This document shows, in pieces, positions 1 through 8,563 of a stretch of DNA of 64,000 nucleotides; the first letter of the stretch is position 1; each line of letters opens with the position of its first letter. The stretch comes from Prochlorococcus sp. scB241_528N17 (lineage in GTDB: Bacteria; Cyanobacteriota; Cyanobacteriia; PCC-6307; Cyanobiaceae), in NCBI GenBank assembly GCA_000634735.1, contig JFLG01000084.1, positions 68,946-132,945 of the forward strand. Reading direction: 5' to 3'. The position numbers and the translations under genes are program-made. The notes under the pieces were generated by a model that had not been told where the DNA came from, did not search any database, and saw nothing but the letters and a program-made list of their open reading frames with translations.

Positions 1-2
1 AA

Positions 3-716
3 CTATCTATTCTTGAAGATCTGGGGATTGAACAATTAGTTCTGATTCCTTTTGATATGGAACTATCCAAATTAAGTGCCGAAAGGTTCGTAAGAGATAT
101 TTTGATAAATCAATTACAAGCAAAAAACATTTCTGTAGGTGCTAATTTTAAATTTGGTTTCAGAAGAAGTGGAGATATAAATACAATAAAAAATATGATT
201 AAGGATACTGATATTAAGCTAAAAATTATTCCAATTTTAGAAGACAAGGAAGGTAGAATCAGCAGCAGCAGAATAAGAGATCTATTAGAGAAAAGTGATC
301 TGAAAAATGCTTTCAAAATTCTTAATAGGCCTTATAGTTTTAATGGAAAAGTTGTTAAAGGTAAGGGAATTGGAAAAAGTATAGGATGGCCTACCGCAAA
401 TCTTGAAATAGATGGCAGAAAATTTTTACCTGGGGAAGGGGTTTACGCATCTTGGACAACCATAGAAAATTCCAACAAAAAAATTGAATCTGTTATGAAT
501 CTTGGCTCTCAACCAACAATAAATCCTTTATTGCCTTCTGCAGTTGAAGTTCATTTAATAAATAAAGATATCGATCTATATGGTTTAAATCTATCTGTTG
601 AACCAGTTGAAAAACTTAGATCTCAAATCAAGTTCAAAAATATAGATCAACTTTCTAATCAAATTAAGAAAGATAGAGATAATGCTTTGAAAATTCTTAA
701 AAACTACAATAAATAA
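3..716 (+). CDS. ribF: Riboflavin kinase / FAD synthetase RibF (5' end outside window)
   Basis: Bifunctional enzyme that phosphorylates riboflavin to FMN and adenylylates FMN to FAD in the cytoplasm. The frame is open from the first bases of the window, so the true start lies to the left; the ATG at 57 is internal, because the residues before it (ending LVLIPFD) fit the family. Visible parts are the end of the adenylyltransferase domain with its SSSRIRDLL motif, then the riboflavin kinase domain with the GWPTANLEI nucleotide/metal motif and LPGEGVY. It is followed after 7 bp by thiE, so it probably belongs to a small vitamin/cofactor transcription unit. The identification is firm; only the N-terminal part is unseen. 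Confidence 0.95.
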   Translation, partial: LSILEDLGIEQLVLIPFDMELSKLSAERFVRDILINQLQAKNISVGANFKFGFRRSGDINTIKNMIKDTDIKLKIIPILEDKEGRISSSRIRDLLEKSDLKNAFKILNRPYSFNGKVVKGKGIGKSIGWPTANLEIDGRKFLPGEGVYASWTTIENSNKKIESVMNLGSQPTINPLLPSAVEVHLINKDIDLYGLNLSVEPVEKLRSQIKFKNIDQLSNQIKKDRDNALKILKNYNK

Positions 717-723
717 ATTACAA

Positions 724-1779
724 ATGCTGAATTCCAATCCTAAAGACGCTGAAGATTTAAGAATTTATCAAATTATTGACGCTAATCTAGATAGAGCTAG
801 AGAAGGCTTAAGAGTACTAGAGGATTGGGCTAGATTTGGCCTAGGCAAAGAAACATATGTTGAAAAGATTAAAAATTTTAGACAAATTTTAGGAAAAAAT
901 CATTTAGAAGTTTACAAACAATCTAGAAATCATATTGAGGACAAATGTAAAGGATTAACTCATCAAGAGCAATTCAACAGAAAAACTTCTGAGCAAATTA
1001 TAAGTTCTAATTCAGCCAGAGTTCAAGAAGCATTAAGAGTCATAGAAGAATTCTCAAGGATGCAGAATCATGAGCTTTCAAAAATCGCTTCTGAAATTAG
1101 ATATGAAATATATACTATTGAAATTGAATTATTGAGTCATAGCAAGTTTAAGAAGTCGGAGGAAATATTAAAAGAAAATGACTTATATGTAATAACTGAT
1201 CAAAAGGACAATTTATTAGAAATAATAGAAGAGATTTTAATTGCCGGAGTAAGAATTATTCAACATAGATTTAAAACGGGAACTGATCAAGATCATCTTC
1301 AAGAAGCAATTCAGATTAAAAATCTATGTAAAAGATATAATTCTTTGTTTATTGTTAACGATAGACTTGATATAGCTCTAGCATCTAACGCGGATGGAAT
1401 TCATCTTGGGCAAGACGATTTAGACTTAAAAACTGCAAGAAAAATATTAGGATATTCAAAAATTGTTGGTATAAGTGCAAATAATGCAACTGATATTTCA
1501 AATGCTCTTAAGGAGGGTTGTGATTATATTGGAATAGGACCAGTATTTGAAACTACAACAAAAAAGAATAAAAAACCTTTAGGTATTGAAAATATCAAAA
1601 CATTAACAAAGGATTTAAATATTCCTTGGTTTGCTATTGGTGGAATCAAGTCAAATAATATTTCATATTTAAAAAGAAATGGATTTAAAAAATTTGCCCT
1701 TGTTTCGCAATTAATGAATTCTGAAGATCCTAAAGAAGAAGCTATTATTATTCTAAAAGAGTTGTCTCATGAAAATTAA
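724..1779 (+). CDS. thiE: Thiamine-phosphate synthase, cyanobacterial long form
   Basis: Joins the thiazole and pyrimidine (HMP-PP) halves of thiamine to give thiamine phosphate. At 351 aa it is far longer than the usual ~215 aa ThiE. Residues 1 to about 145 form a helical N-terminal extension typical of cyanobacterial ThiE. The TIM-barrel synthase follows, with YVITDQ near 156, IVNDRLDIALASNADGIHLG, GIGPVF and WFAIGGI motifs. The last 11 bp overlap the start of thiS, which indicates coupled translation of two thiamine genes. The role of the N-terminal extension is not evident from the sequence. Confidence 0.95.
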   Translation: MLNSNPKDAEDLRIYQIIDANLDRAREGLRVLEDWARFGLGKETYVEKIKNFRQILGKNHLEVYKQSRNHIEDKCKGLTHQEQFNRKTSEQIISSNSARVQEALRVIEEFSRMQNHELSKIASEIRYEIYTIEIELLSHSKFKKSEEILKENDLYVITDQKDNLLEIIEEILIAGVRIIQHRFKTGTDQDHLQEAIQIKNLCKRYNSLFIVNDRLDIALASNADGIHLGQDDLDLKTARKILGYSKIVGISANNATDISNALKEGCDYIGIGPVFETTTKKNKKPLGIENIKTLTKDLNIPWFAIGGIKSNNISYLKRNGFKKFALVSQLMNSEDPKEEAIIILKELSHEN

Positions 1780-1978
1780 AGTAAATGGAGAAGAAAAAAG
1801 AATAGAACTTAATCAAGAAAATGTTCTACTATCTACAGCTCTTAACCATATGGGATATAAACCAAACACAATTGTAGTGGAGTTAAATAATTTAATTATA
1901 AATTCAATGAAATGGGAAAAAGTAAAGCTTAAAGATGGTGATAATTTAGAAATCGTTTCAATAGTTGGTGGTGGTTAA
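1769..1978 (+). CDS. thiS: Sulfur carrier protein ThiS
   Basis: Small ubiquitin-like carrier (69 aa) that delivers sulfur as a C-terminal thiocarboxylate for the thiazole ring of thiamine. The diagnostic feature is the C-terminal VGGG tail; the ILV-rich beta-grasp core (IVVELNNLII, LKDGDNLEIVSIVGGG) fits the family. The start overlaps the 3' end of thiE by 11 bp in another frame, so translation is probably coupled. No ThiG or ThiF gene is in the window, so its partners must lie elsewhere. Confidence 0.93.
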   Translation: MKIKVNGEEKRIELNQENVLLSTALNHMGYKPNTIVVELNNLIINSMKWEKVKLKDGDNLEIVSIVGGG

Positions 1979-2088
1979 AAAAAATTCTTCATATATTAAA
2001 AATCTTCATAATTTTTTAAGTTTAAGCTTGAAACAATAACTAAAATTTTTCTTTTTTCGTTTTATATTTTTAATACCTAAATATTACA

Positions 2089-2256
2089 ATGAAGGAATTT
2101 TTTGATAGTAACTCAAGGTCCCTTAAATGGGAGCAAAACGGTGAGTTAGCACATAAAGATCTCTCAGAGCTTATTGAAAGATTAAAAAATGTAGAAAGTG
2201 AACATACCTCATCTGAGCTGTCCAGATTAGGTACAAAATCAAACATAAAAGATTAA
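2089..2256 (+). CDS. Small hypothetical protein (55 aa)
   Basis: ATG-initiated frame of 55 codons, hydrophilic and charged, ending KSNIKD. There is no membrane segment or motif I recognise. It lies 110 bp after thiS in the same direction, behind an A/T-rich stretch that could hold a promoter (TATATT around 2063). Residues such as KWEQNGELAHKDLSELIERL look like a plausible amphipathic helix. I believe it is coding because a second small same-strand frame follows and both look protein-like, but nothing proves expression. Confidence 0.55.
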   Translation: MKEFFDSNSRSLKWEQNGELAHKDLSELIERLKNVESEHTSSELSRLGTKSNIKD

Positions 2257-2323
2257 ATTTGTTACTTAGATCTTGTTTTTATAAAAATTTGTACCAAATT
2301 AAAATTACTGAATATAAAAATAA

Positions 2324-2455
2324 ATGCCGAAAAGATTTCCAGAGTGGGTAAATACAGAAGTCGTTATAAAAGCAATCAAAATGAGAGAGGAAGGAATGCT
2401 ATCAAAACAACTTAATTTATGGATAGAAAACCTATTAGAAATAGAAAAAAAGTAA
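2324..2455 (+). CDS. Small hypothetical protein (43 aa)
   Basis: Frame of 43 codons starting at an ATG, beginning MPKRFPEWVN and ending LLEIEKK. It is compact, with two likely helices and no membrane segment. It ends 4 bp before the convergent stop of the LarB-like gene, leaving no room for a separate terminator. The sequence resembles short conserved ORFs common in marine picocyanobacteria, but I cannot assign a function. Alternative: a fortuitous frame. Confidence 0.55.
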   Translation: MPKRFPEWVNTEVVIKAIKMREEGMLSKQLNLWIENLLEIEKK

Positions 2456-2459
2456 TTAT

Positions 2460-3116
2460 TTAGGAAATACTTTTAATAATTCTGAGAGCCGCCATTGCTG
2501 CTCCGTAACCATTATCTATATTCATAACTGCAATACCTGGAGAACAACTTGATAACATACTATTTAAAGCAGTGAGTCCATCCTTGCTAACTCCGTAGCC
2601 GACCGAGACAGGCACTGCAATTATGGGTTGTGCCAACAATCCTCCCACAACTGTTGCTAAAGCTCCTTCCATTCCAGCACAGACTATTAATACATTATAT
2701 TTATTAATTTCTTCTAACTGACTCATTAATCGATGAAGTCCTGCCACTCCAACATCTATAAAAGATTGACAATTTACCCCATAAATTTCAAGCGCTAATT
2801 GTGCTTCACGTGTTACAGCCAAATCACTCGAGCCTCCTGAAATTATGGCAACTTTTTTATTTGTATTAATTTTACTAAGATTTTCTCCAATTATTAGGCA
2901 ATTTGCTTCTTCATAGAATTTTGCTTCATCATACAAATCTAAAAGATAATTAGCCTTTTCACTATTAATCCTAGTAATGAAGACAACCTCTTTTTTTCTA
3001 TATACACTTTCAGATAATCTCTTTAATTGGTCGATACTCTTATCTTGCCCCCATATAGCCTCAATAAGTCCAAGCCTCTCTCTTCTTTGAAAATCAAACT
3101 TGATATCAAAATTCAT
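2460..3116 (-). CDS. cpmA: LarB-family protein (cyanobacterial CpmA, circadian phase modifier homologue)
   Basis: PurE-like carboxylase fold protein of 218 aa. The C-terminal half contains the LarB signature stretches: IISGGSSDLAVTREA near 91, DVGVAGLHRL near 121, CAGMEGALATVVGGL near 146 and SSCSPGIAVMNIDNG near 189, with the conserved Cys at 191. LarB carboxylates and hydrolyses nicotinate mononucleotide derivatives in nickel-pincer cofactor synthesis; the Synechococcus homologue was named CpmA for a circadian phase effect. No larC or larE gene lies nearby, so a nickel-pincer role is unproven here. The start overlaps the upstream TIGR03792-type gene by 4 bp, so the two are probably co-translated. 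Confidence 0.82.
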   Translation of the reverse strand: MNFDIKFDFQRRERLGLIEAIWGQDKSIDQLKRLSESVYRKKEVVFITRINSEKANYLLDLYDEAKFYEEANCLIIGENLSKINTNKKVAIISGGSSDLAVTREAQLALEIYGVNCQSFIDVGVAGLHRLMSQLEEINKYNVLIVCAGMEGALATVVGGLLAQPIIAVPVSVGYGVSKDGLTALNSMLSSCSPGIAVMNIDNGYGAAMAALRIIKSIS

Positions 3117-3559
3117 CTTTGCTGATCTAACTCTCCCTCATAAATTAATTCAAAAGGATTTTCTTCTAAATTTAAAGCAGCTTTAACATTATCTTCAAAT
3201 TTTTGTTGGACTACATTTACTTTTGACATAGGTATGCTTTTCCATAATTTTTTGCTTTTCCAAGTTACCAATATTAAGGCTTCTTCTTTTTCTTTATCCC
3301 AAAATAATTGTCTTCCAGAAAAACCATCGTTAGAAGATAACCATGGCTCCCATATTTCTTTTTCTGTCTTTAACCATACTTCTTTATATTGAGCAGGAAC
3401 TTTAAGTCTTAACTCTTCAATAATAATTTCATTTTGATAATTTTCCATGGGTAAGGCATTTAGAATTTGAGAACAACTTTGGGAAAGAAATACAAAAATA
3501 CAAACTATTAAAAATATAAAGCTTTTTATTTTCTTTTTAATTCTAAATATTTTTTTCAT
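3113..3559 (-). CDS. TIGR03792-type membrane-anchored or lipoprotein-like protein of unknown function
   Basis: Protein of 148 aa with a basic N-terminus and one hydrophobic segment ([16 protein letters not shown], residues about 15-30). The segment ends near a Cys at 29, which could be a lipidation site although the match to a lipobox is imperfect. The remainder ([47 protein letters not shown]) matches what I recall of a cyanobacterial family of small dimeric alpha/beta-barrel proteins. It overlaps ispF upstream and cpmA downstream by 4 bp each, so the three genes form one tight unit. Function unknown. Confidence 0.65.
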   Translation of the reverse strand: MKKIFRIKKKIKSFIFLIVCIFVFLSQSCSQILNALPMENYQNEIIIEELRLKVPAQYKEVWLKTEKEIWEPWLSSNDGFSGRQLFWDKEKEEALILVTWKSKKLWKSIPMSKVNVVQQKFEDNVKAALNLEENPFELIYEGELDQQR

Positions 3560-4059
3560 TCTTTTTTCTCAAGCAATACTACTGAGTGACAACTTATACC
3601 TTCTTCTCTGCCCTCTGGACCCAATTTTTCATTTGTGGTCGCTTTAATTCCGATAAGACTTTCATCAATTTTTAAAGTATTAGAAATATTTCTTTTCATT
3701 AGTTCCAAGTAGGGTTTAATTTTTGGCCTTTCAGCAACCACAACACTATCAATATTATTAACTTCCCAACCTTCATTTCTTATTAATTGAATAACTTCTG
3801 ACAATAGAAATAGACTATTAGCATCTTTCCATTTATCATCTGATGGTGGAAAATATTTTCCAATATCTCCAAGAGAGAGCGCTCCTAATAATGCATCCAT
3901 AATTGAATGTGTTAAAACGTCAGCATCACTGTGGCCATCTAAACCTAAATTATCAGGATGCTTTAGTAAAACACCGGCAATAATAAGCTTTCTTCCTACT
4001 ACTAATCTGTGAATATCATATCCGTTACCTATACGAAATTTTGGTGAAGTGTTAGTCAT
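3556..4059 (-). CDS. ispF: 2-C-methyl-D-erythritol 2,4-cyclodiphosphate synthase
   Basis: Fifth enzyme of the MEP isoprenoid pathway; it cyclises CDP-methylerythritol phosphate and so feeds chlorophyll, carotenoid and quinone side chains. The 167 aa length is normal. The metal-binding DIHRL motif (residues 15-19) and the [21 protein letters not shown] block are intact, as is the GLTA-like region [16 protein letters not shown]. It sits at the head of a three-gene minus-strand unit with 4-bp overlaps. Confidence 0.97.
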   Translation of the reverse strand: MTNTSPKFRIGNGYDIHRLVVGRKLIIAGVLLKHPDNLGLDGHSDADVLTHSIMDALLGALSLGDIGKYFPPSDDKWKDANSLFLLSEVIQLIRNEGWEVNNIDSVVVAERPKIKPYLELMKRNISNTLKIDESLIGIKATTNEKLGPEGREEGISCHSVVLLEKKE

Positions 4060-4121
4060 AGTGCTTATTAATTTAAAACATTAAAAATTGCTTAATAATC
4101 TTCAAAACTTAATTAATATCA

Positions 4122-5366
4122 TTAATCAAAACTTTCAATTATTTCTTTGGTTGTATAAATTCCCACAAATGGAGCTGTGAGTTCTTTTAAAAAACCAGTG
4201 GATTTACCCAGGAAACTGTTTTTAACTGATATCAAATCATTTGACTCGAGAAATGGATTTCTTTTAGAACCTCTTTTTGCCCTAGCCGAATAGGATATAT
4301 TTTTCTTAGTTATTGTCCCATCTTTATTATATCTAATCAATACAATCTTTCCCGAAAGTGGTTTTATTGGCCCAGTCAAATCAATTGCGTCAGATAGAGA
4401 TGCTTCGAGAGGAAGTTTAACCACGCCAGGATTTTCTACTCTTCCAAAAAGATTTACTGAAATAAATCTTGGTGAAATACCAGATAAAATTGATTTTGGG
4501 ACTTGACTTTGATCCCTTTTACTTAACTTAGGAATAAACACACTATCTCCATCAAATATGCGTATGTCGTTAGTCGGATCTGATTGATTAATGTAAGAAT
4601 TAAAATCAATAATCGCCTTCTTTTTACCTCCACCTTTTCCAAGAGGTACATCTCTTATGATTTCAATTCGAGATAAATCAGTAAGGGAAGTTATTCCTCC
4701 AGCTTTCCTAATTACATCGGAAATAGTAGTTAGATTTTCACTTGATCTTTTGACAATTAAATTTTCAGATGATTGATTATTTAATTGAGAATTTTGAACA
4801 ATTTTAAATTTCTCATCATTATTTTCCCTTAATAAATCAAGCCCAGAATTATTTTTTTTGTTTTTTATGAATGAAACTGAGTCATAAGCGGGAAATTTAT
4901 AAAAACCAGGATTTCTTAATTCACCTTTTACTAAGACTCTAATACTCTTAAAAATTGCGATATTTACTTTTATTTCAGGATCAATAAGAAATTCAGCGTA
5001 TCTTTTTTCTAATAAATTTTTCAACTCAGAAGTAGTCAATCCTCTTACAAAAGTTTCATCTAACCTTGGTAAAAATAATTCCCCCTCTTCATTAACAGGA
5101 AATATTCCACTTAATTCTTTAGCAGAAAAAAATTCTAAATAAATTGAATCGCCAGTATCAATTATGTAATCCTCTAATTCATTTTTTGAGTCTAAGTATT
5201 CAATTTCTATTTGATTATTTTTTGTATTAGAAGAATTAGAGTTTGCTTTTGAAACATCAAATATAAAAACTGACCATAAAAAATATATGAAAAACGCAAA
5301 AGCTGCTTTACTCTTTGAAGAGAAAACCTTTAAACCTATATTTTCAAAATTATTTAGTAGAAACAA
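4122..5366 (-). CDS. Polysaccharide export (Wza/OPX-like) periplasmic protein with SLBB domains
   Basis: Protein of 414 aa. A hydrophobic N-terminal segment (about residues 21-38) looks like a signal peptide or anchor. The poly-export domain follows at about 65-140 (DYIIDTGDSIYLEF, LPRLDETFVRGLTTSEL, DPEIKVNIAIFKS), then at least two SLBB-like repeats (RVLVKGELRNPGFYKFP near 143; VNLFGRVENPGVVKLP in the second half). OPX proteins line the outer-membrane exit for capsule or exopolysaccharide. No lipobox Cys is visible, unlike classical Wza. No Wzc kinase, flippase or glycosyltransferase is adjacent, so this copy stands alone between ispF and trmD. Confidence 0.82.
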   Translation of the reverse strand: MFLLNNFENIGLKVFSSKSKAAFAFFIYFLWSVFIFDVSKANSNSSNTKNNQIEIEYLDSKNELEDYIIDTGDSIYLEFFSAKELSGIFPVNEEGELFLPRLDETFVRGLTTSELKNLLEKRYAEFLIDPEIKVNIAIFKSIRVLVKGELRNPGFYKFPAYDSVSFIKNKKNNSGLDLLRENNDEKFKIVQNSQLNNQSSENLIVKRSSENLTTISDVIRKAGGITSLTDLSRIEIIRDVPLGKGGGKKKAIIDFNSYINQSDPTNDIRIFDGDSVFIPKLSKRDQSQVPKSILSGISPRFISVNLFGRVENPGVVKLPLEASLSDAIDLTGPIKPLSGKIVLIRYNKDGTITKKNISYSARAKRGSKRNPFLESNDLISVKNSFLGKSTGFLKELTAPFVGIYTTKEIIESFD

Positions 5367-5423
5367 AATTCATTTTTTTTTTATATTACTATTAATCCAG
5401 AAAAATAGAAAATTAGTCTTTCG

Positions 5424-5458
5424 AGATATTAAGTGAAAATTTGACTCATTTAATATCT
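5424..5458. terminator. A/T-rich inverted repeat, terminator-like
   Basis: Arms AGATATTAAGTG (5424-5435) and CATTTAATATCT (5447-5458) form a 12-bp stem with one G-T wobble and an 11-nt loop, followed on the plus strand by a T run. It lies between trmD and the export protein gene, both on the minus strand. The T run is on the wrong side for ending trmD transcription, so it may instead stop antisense plus-strand transcripts or act as an RNA 3' stabiliser. Confidence 0.45.
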
Positions 5459-5484
5459 TTTTTAATTATGTCTAATTAAATTTC

Positions 5485-6222
5485 CTATAAATCCCAGAGC
5501 CAATCATCTACATCATATTCATTGATTGTTAAGTCATAAAATTCTCTTCTAATTAGATCTTTTCTTCTTTGAAATGTTCTTTTTAACATCTGGTCTTCCC
5601 TCCAAATTTTAATTTCTTTGTGATTACCACTAGTTAGAACATCAGGAACTTTCATATTTCTAAAAACTGGAGGTCTTGTGTACTGTGGGTACTCTAATAA
5701 TAGTGAGTTATGACTCTCATTAATCAAAGAATCTGGATCACCAAGAGTTCCAGGTAATAATCTAGTCAAACCGTTAATTATTGATATAGCTGGAATTTCA
5801 CCCCCAGAAAGGACATAATCACCAATGGATATCTCTTCATCAGCCAAACATCTAATCCTTTCATCAAAGCCTTCATATTGACCGCAAATAATTATTATTT
5901 GATCCAAAGTGGACCATCTCGCAAGATCCTTTTGCTTTAAGACTTTACCCTGTGGGGTCATCAATAAAGTTTTACTTTTAGGTGATTTTTTAATTGATTC
6001 ATATGCCTTATAAATAGGTTCAGGTTTTAGTACCATCCCTGCTCCTCCTCCATAAGGCTTATCGTCTACTTGTCTGTAAAAACCTTCTCCATATTCTCTT
6101 AGATCATGTAAATTTACATCGATCAAATTCTTTTCTAGAGCTCTTGTTATGACCCCTAAATTATTTATTAATTTAAAAGCTTTGGGGAACAATGTAATTA
6201 CATCAAAATTAAAACCACTCAT
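5485..6222 (-). CDS. trmD: tRNA (guanine-N1-)-methyltransferase TrmD
   Basis: SPOUT methyltransferase that makes m1G37 in tRNAs, preventing +1 frameshifting. The 245 aa length is typical. Landmarks are [17 protein letters not shown] (about 53-69), the S-adenosylmethionine knot with [11 protein letters not shown] and YVLSGGE (about 112-142), and the C-terminal [18 protein letters not shown]. The ATG lies directly against the stop of era with no gap, so the two are likely co-transcribed. Confidence 0.97.
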   Translation of the reverse strand: MSGFNFDVITLFPKAFKLINNLGVITRALEKNLIDVNLHDLREYGEGFYRQVDDKPYGGGAGMVLKPEPIYKAYESIKKSPKSKTLLMTPQGKVLKQKDLARWSTLDQIIIICGQYEGFDERIRCLADEEISIGDYVLSGGEIPAISIINGLTRLLPGTLGDPDSLINESHNSLLLEYPQYTRPPVFRNMKVPDVLTSGNHKEIKIWREDQMLKRTFQRRKDLIRREFYDLTINEYDVDDWLWDL

Positions 6223-7134
6223 TTAGAAATCTTCCTCATAACCGAACTCAATTAATCTTGATTCTTTTTTTCTCCAATTAGGAACAACTTTCACAAATAA
6301 CTCTAGGTGAACTGGACCCTCAATTAATTTTGACATATTTGATCTTGCTGACTGACCAATATTTTTTAACATTGAACCCTTCTTTCCAATAAGAATGCCT
6401 TTTTGTGTTGATCTTTCAACGATAATAGTAGCCAAAATAGCAGTGAAATTTTTGCCATTTTTTCTTTTCATTTCCTCTATCTTTTCTATTTTTACTGCAA
6501 CACTATGAGGGACCTCTTCTCTTGTGTTTATTAATACCTGTTCTCTTACCAAATCAGATAATAAATTATTTAATGGTTGGTCGCATATCATTTCTTCATC
6601 ATAAAGTTTTGGTCCCTCTGGAAGAAAAGTAAGTACCATATCGACTAATGCAGAACACCCTTCTCCTTGAGAGGCACTTACAATTTGAAAATCTCTATTA
6701 ATTCCAAAAAAACTTCTGTATTGATCTATTCGTAGATTTCTAAATTCTTTACTTACCAAATCCCACTTATTTAATACAACAATAAACTCAGTTTTATTTG
6801 CGATCAAAAAGTTCAATATATATTCATCACCTCTACCAGGTGCTTCACTTGAATCAATTACAAAAATTACCATATCAACTCCATTAATTGCAGATTTTGC
6901 ATTTTTTACTAATATCTCTCCAAGTCGATGATGAGGTTTATGAACACCTGGCGTATCAACAAAAATTATTTGCCCATTTTCTGTAGTAAGTATTCCTTTT
7001 AATTTATTTCTGGTAGTTTGCGCTATTGGAGAAGTAATTGTTATTTTTTCTCCAATCAATTTATTTATTAAAGTAGATTTACCGACATTTGGCCTTCCTA
7101 GTAAAGTTACAAACCCAGATCTATAATTGGCCAA
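6223..7134 (-). CDS. era: GTPase Era
   Basis: Ribosome-assembly GTPase that binds the 3' end of 16S rRNA. The N-terminal GTPase domain has G1 GRPNVGKST (13-21), G3 DTPG and G4 NKWD; the C-terminal KH domain carries IGKKGSMLKNIG. At 303 aa it has standard length. It is followed without a gap by trmD, and its start is divergent, 38 bp from the unknown plus-strand gene at 7173, so that short spacer must contain both promoters. Confidence 0.97.
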   Translation of the reverse strand: MANYRSGFVTLLGRPNVGKSTLINKLIGEKITITSPIAQTTRNKLKGILTTENGQIIFVDTPGVHKPHHRLGEILVKNAKSAINGVDMVIFVIDSSEAPGRGDEYILNFLIANKTEFIVVLNKWDLVSKEFRNLRIDQYRSFFGINRDFQIVSASQGEGCSALVDMVLTFLPEGPKLYDEEMICDQPLNNLLSDLVREQVLINTREEVPHSVAVKIEKIEEMKRKNGKNFTAILATIIVERSTQKGILIGKKGSMLKNIGQSARSNMSKLIEGPVHLELFVKVVPNWRKKESRLIEFGYEEDF

Positions 7135-7172
7135 AGACTTTTAATGCATCAATAATAAAATTCTGATCAAAA

Positions 7173-7700
7173 ATGGAAAAAAAAACCATAAATTTAAAAG
7201 AAGCTTCGTTTACTCAGGCAATAAACATATCCGCACAATGGTGCAAAGAGTGGGGTGAAGATTTACTCAGCGAGGAGGTTTTAGCAGATAGAATCGCAGA
7301 GCTAACTAAAACAAGAAATGGACTCAGAGGATTTTTTGCATACGCTTTATCAGATAAAGATTGTTTGTTGTTAGATAAACTTCCTTTTTCACTAATTTAC
7401 AAACTTAACGAAGGTGGTGATGCTATAACAGACATAGTAGTAAAAAATTTAATAATGAGTTCCGCTCAAATTATTATTCATCGAAGAGATAAAAATCGTG
7501 AATATGAGATAACCTCGGAAAACATTTCAGATAGATGTAAGGCTATTCTAAGACTGCTAGAAACTAAGTCAGTTACAAAGTCTGTCAATCAAGTCCTTAG
7601 AGACTTAGATAATATGGGTAATAGTTTTGATAATTCAGTAAAATATGATTTAGATCAAAAGGAATTTATAAAAAAACAAATTCTTGATATCGCACAATAA
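7173..7700 (+). CDS. Conserved hypothetical protein (175 aa)
   Basis: Soluble, mostly helical protein of unknown function, with no membrane segment or signal peptide. Segments that look conserved are SAQWCKEWGEDLLSEEVLADR near 21, TRNGLRGFFAYALSD near 47 and SAQIIIHRRD near 109. I recognise the overall look of a protein found in marine picocyanobacteria but not a named family. It is a single gene, divergent from era and convergent with the Bax-inhibitor gene across a terminator hairpin, so it is probably its own transcription unit. Confidence 0.8.
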   Translation: MEKKTINLKEASFTQAINISAQWCKEWGEDLLSEEVLADRIAELTKTRNGLRGFFAYALSDKDCLLLDKLPFSLIYKLNEGGDAITDIVVKNLIMSSAQIIIHRRDKNREYEITSENISDRCKAILRLLETKSVTKSVNQVLRDLDNMGNSFDNSVKYDLDQKEFIKKQILDIAQ

Positions 7701-7701
7701 A

Positions 7702-7727
7702 AAAGCGTCGATATTGTACAACGCTTT
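7702..7727 (-). terminator. Rho-independent terminator-like hairpin
   Basis: AAAGCGT (7702-7708) and ACGCTTT (7721-7727) form a 7-bp stem with a 12-nt loop. Read on the minus strand the second arm runs into a T tract, so it best serves the Bax-inhibitor-1 gene that ends at 7754. It lies just 1 bp after the convergent stop at 7700 and may act on both transcripts. Confidence 0.6.
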
Positions 7728-7753
7728 AGAAATAAAATTTAAATAAAATTGTT

Positions 7754-8491
7754 TTAGTCTCTTCTCCCACCGCCTTGGAGTGCAATCATTAATCTCAATA
7801 TAAAAACAAAAAGATTTATATAAGTTAGATACATACCTAAAGCCCCTGCGAGGTATTGATCATCATTATATCTTCTTGGCATTGTATAGAAATCAACGAA
7901 AGACATTGCAACAAATAAGACAGTTCCAAATCCTGCAATTATCAATTCGAGTCCTGAACCTCCAAAAACTCCTGGAGCAAAGAATCCTCCAATTAATTGG
8001 ACAAACATTGCTATAAGCAATCCTATCAACCCAAGACCAACTACCCCACTTAGTGCTTGACCAACACTATCACTCATTCTTTGGCCAGTGTAAGAGGCAA
8101 TAACGAAAGTTATACCAGTAGCTAATGCAGCTGTTCCAACCGAACCAATACCAATTGTTCCTATTGCTAAAGCTACTATTCCACTTAAGGTGAATCCAGT
8201 TAACAAACTAAATCCTGTCAACAAAGGCAAGGCCTTAGTATTATTTGCATTATTTGCGGCGCTTGTGGCTACAAAAAACAAAATCAATTCTGCAATTAAC
8301 GCAACTATTGAAAGAGGCTGGAAAAGACTAGGATTTGTTGCTATGAGTGAGACACCTGCTAAAACACCTAAAGAAGTTAGAACCATACCTCCACCTACAT
8401 AAGGTAAAGCTTTTTGAACAACATTAGGTCCAACAATTGAACTAGTTTGTGCTTCACGAATAGCTTGATTGAAATTACTACTTGCTGGCAT
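7754..8491 (-). CDS. Bax inhibitor-1 (YccA/UPF0005) family membrane protein
   Basis: Integral membrane protein of 245 aa with about seven hydrophobic segments from residue 34 on. Typical BI-1 features are the GTAALATGITFVIASYTGQRM block, the FVDFYTMPRRYNDDQY loop with acidic residues, and the C-terminal LYLTYINLFVFILRLMIAL. Members include bacterial YccA, which modulates FtsH, and pH-sensitive calcium leak channels; which role applies here is unknown. A single-gene unit that follows phoH on the same strand after about 70 bp. Confidence 0.88.
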   Translation of the reverse strand: MPASSNFNQAIREAQTSSIVGPNVVQKALPYVGGGMVLTSLGVLAGVSLIATNPSLFQPLSIVALIAELILFFVATSAANNANNTKALPLLTGFSLLTGFTLSGIVALAIGTIGIGSVGTAALATGITFVIASYTGQRMSDSVGQALSGVVGLGLIGLLIAMFVQLIGGFFAPGVFGGSGLELIIAGFGTVLFVAMSFVDFYTMPRRYNDDQYLAGALGMYLTYINLFVFILRLMIALQGGGRRD

Positions 8492-8563
8492 TTTTTTATT
8501 AAACTTTGCTTTATTCTACTTGATTTTTCAAATTTCAGGGTACGGATCTCCAGAGTTATAAAT

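Noticed and set aside
57..59. ATG as the start of ribF
   Set aside because: The frame is open upstream with family-like residues, so the gene enters from the left edge.
1979..2088. TPP riboswitch near the thiamine genes
   Set aside because: I see no conserved TPP aptamer elements before thiE or after thiS.
8190..8402. Plus-strand frame inside the Bax-inhibitor gene
   Set aside because: It mirrors the codon bias of the real gene on the other strand.
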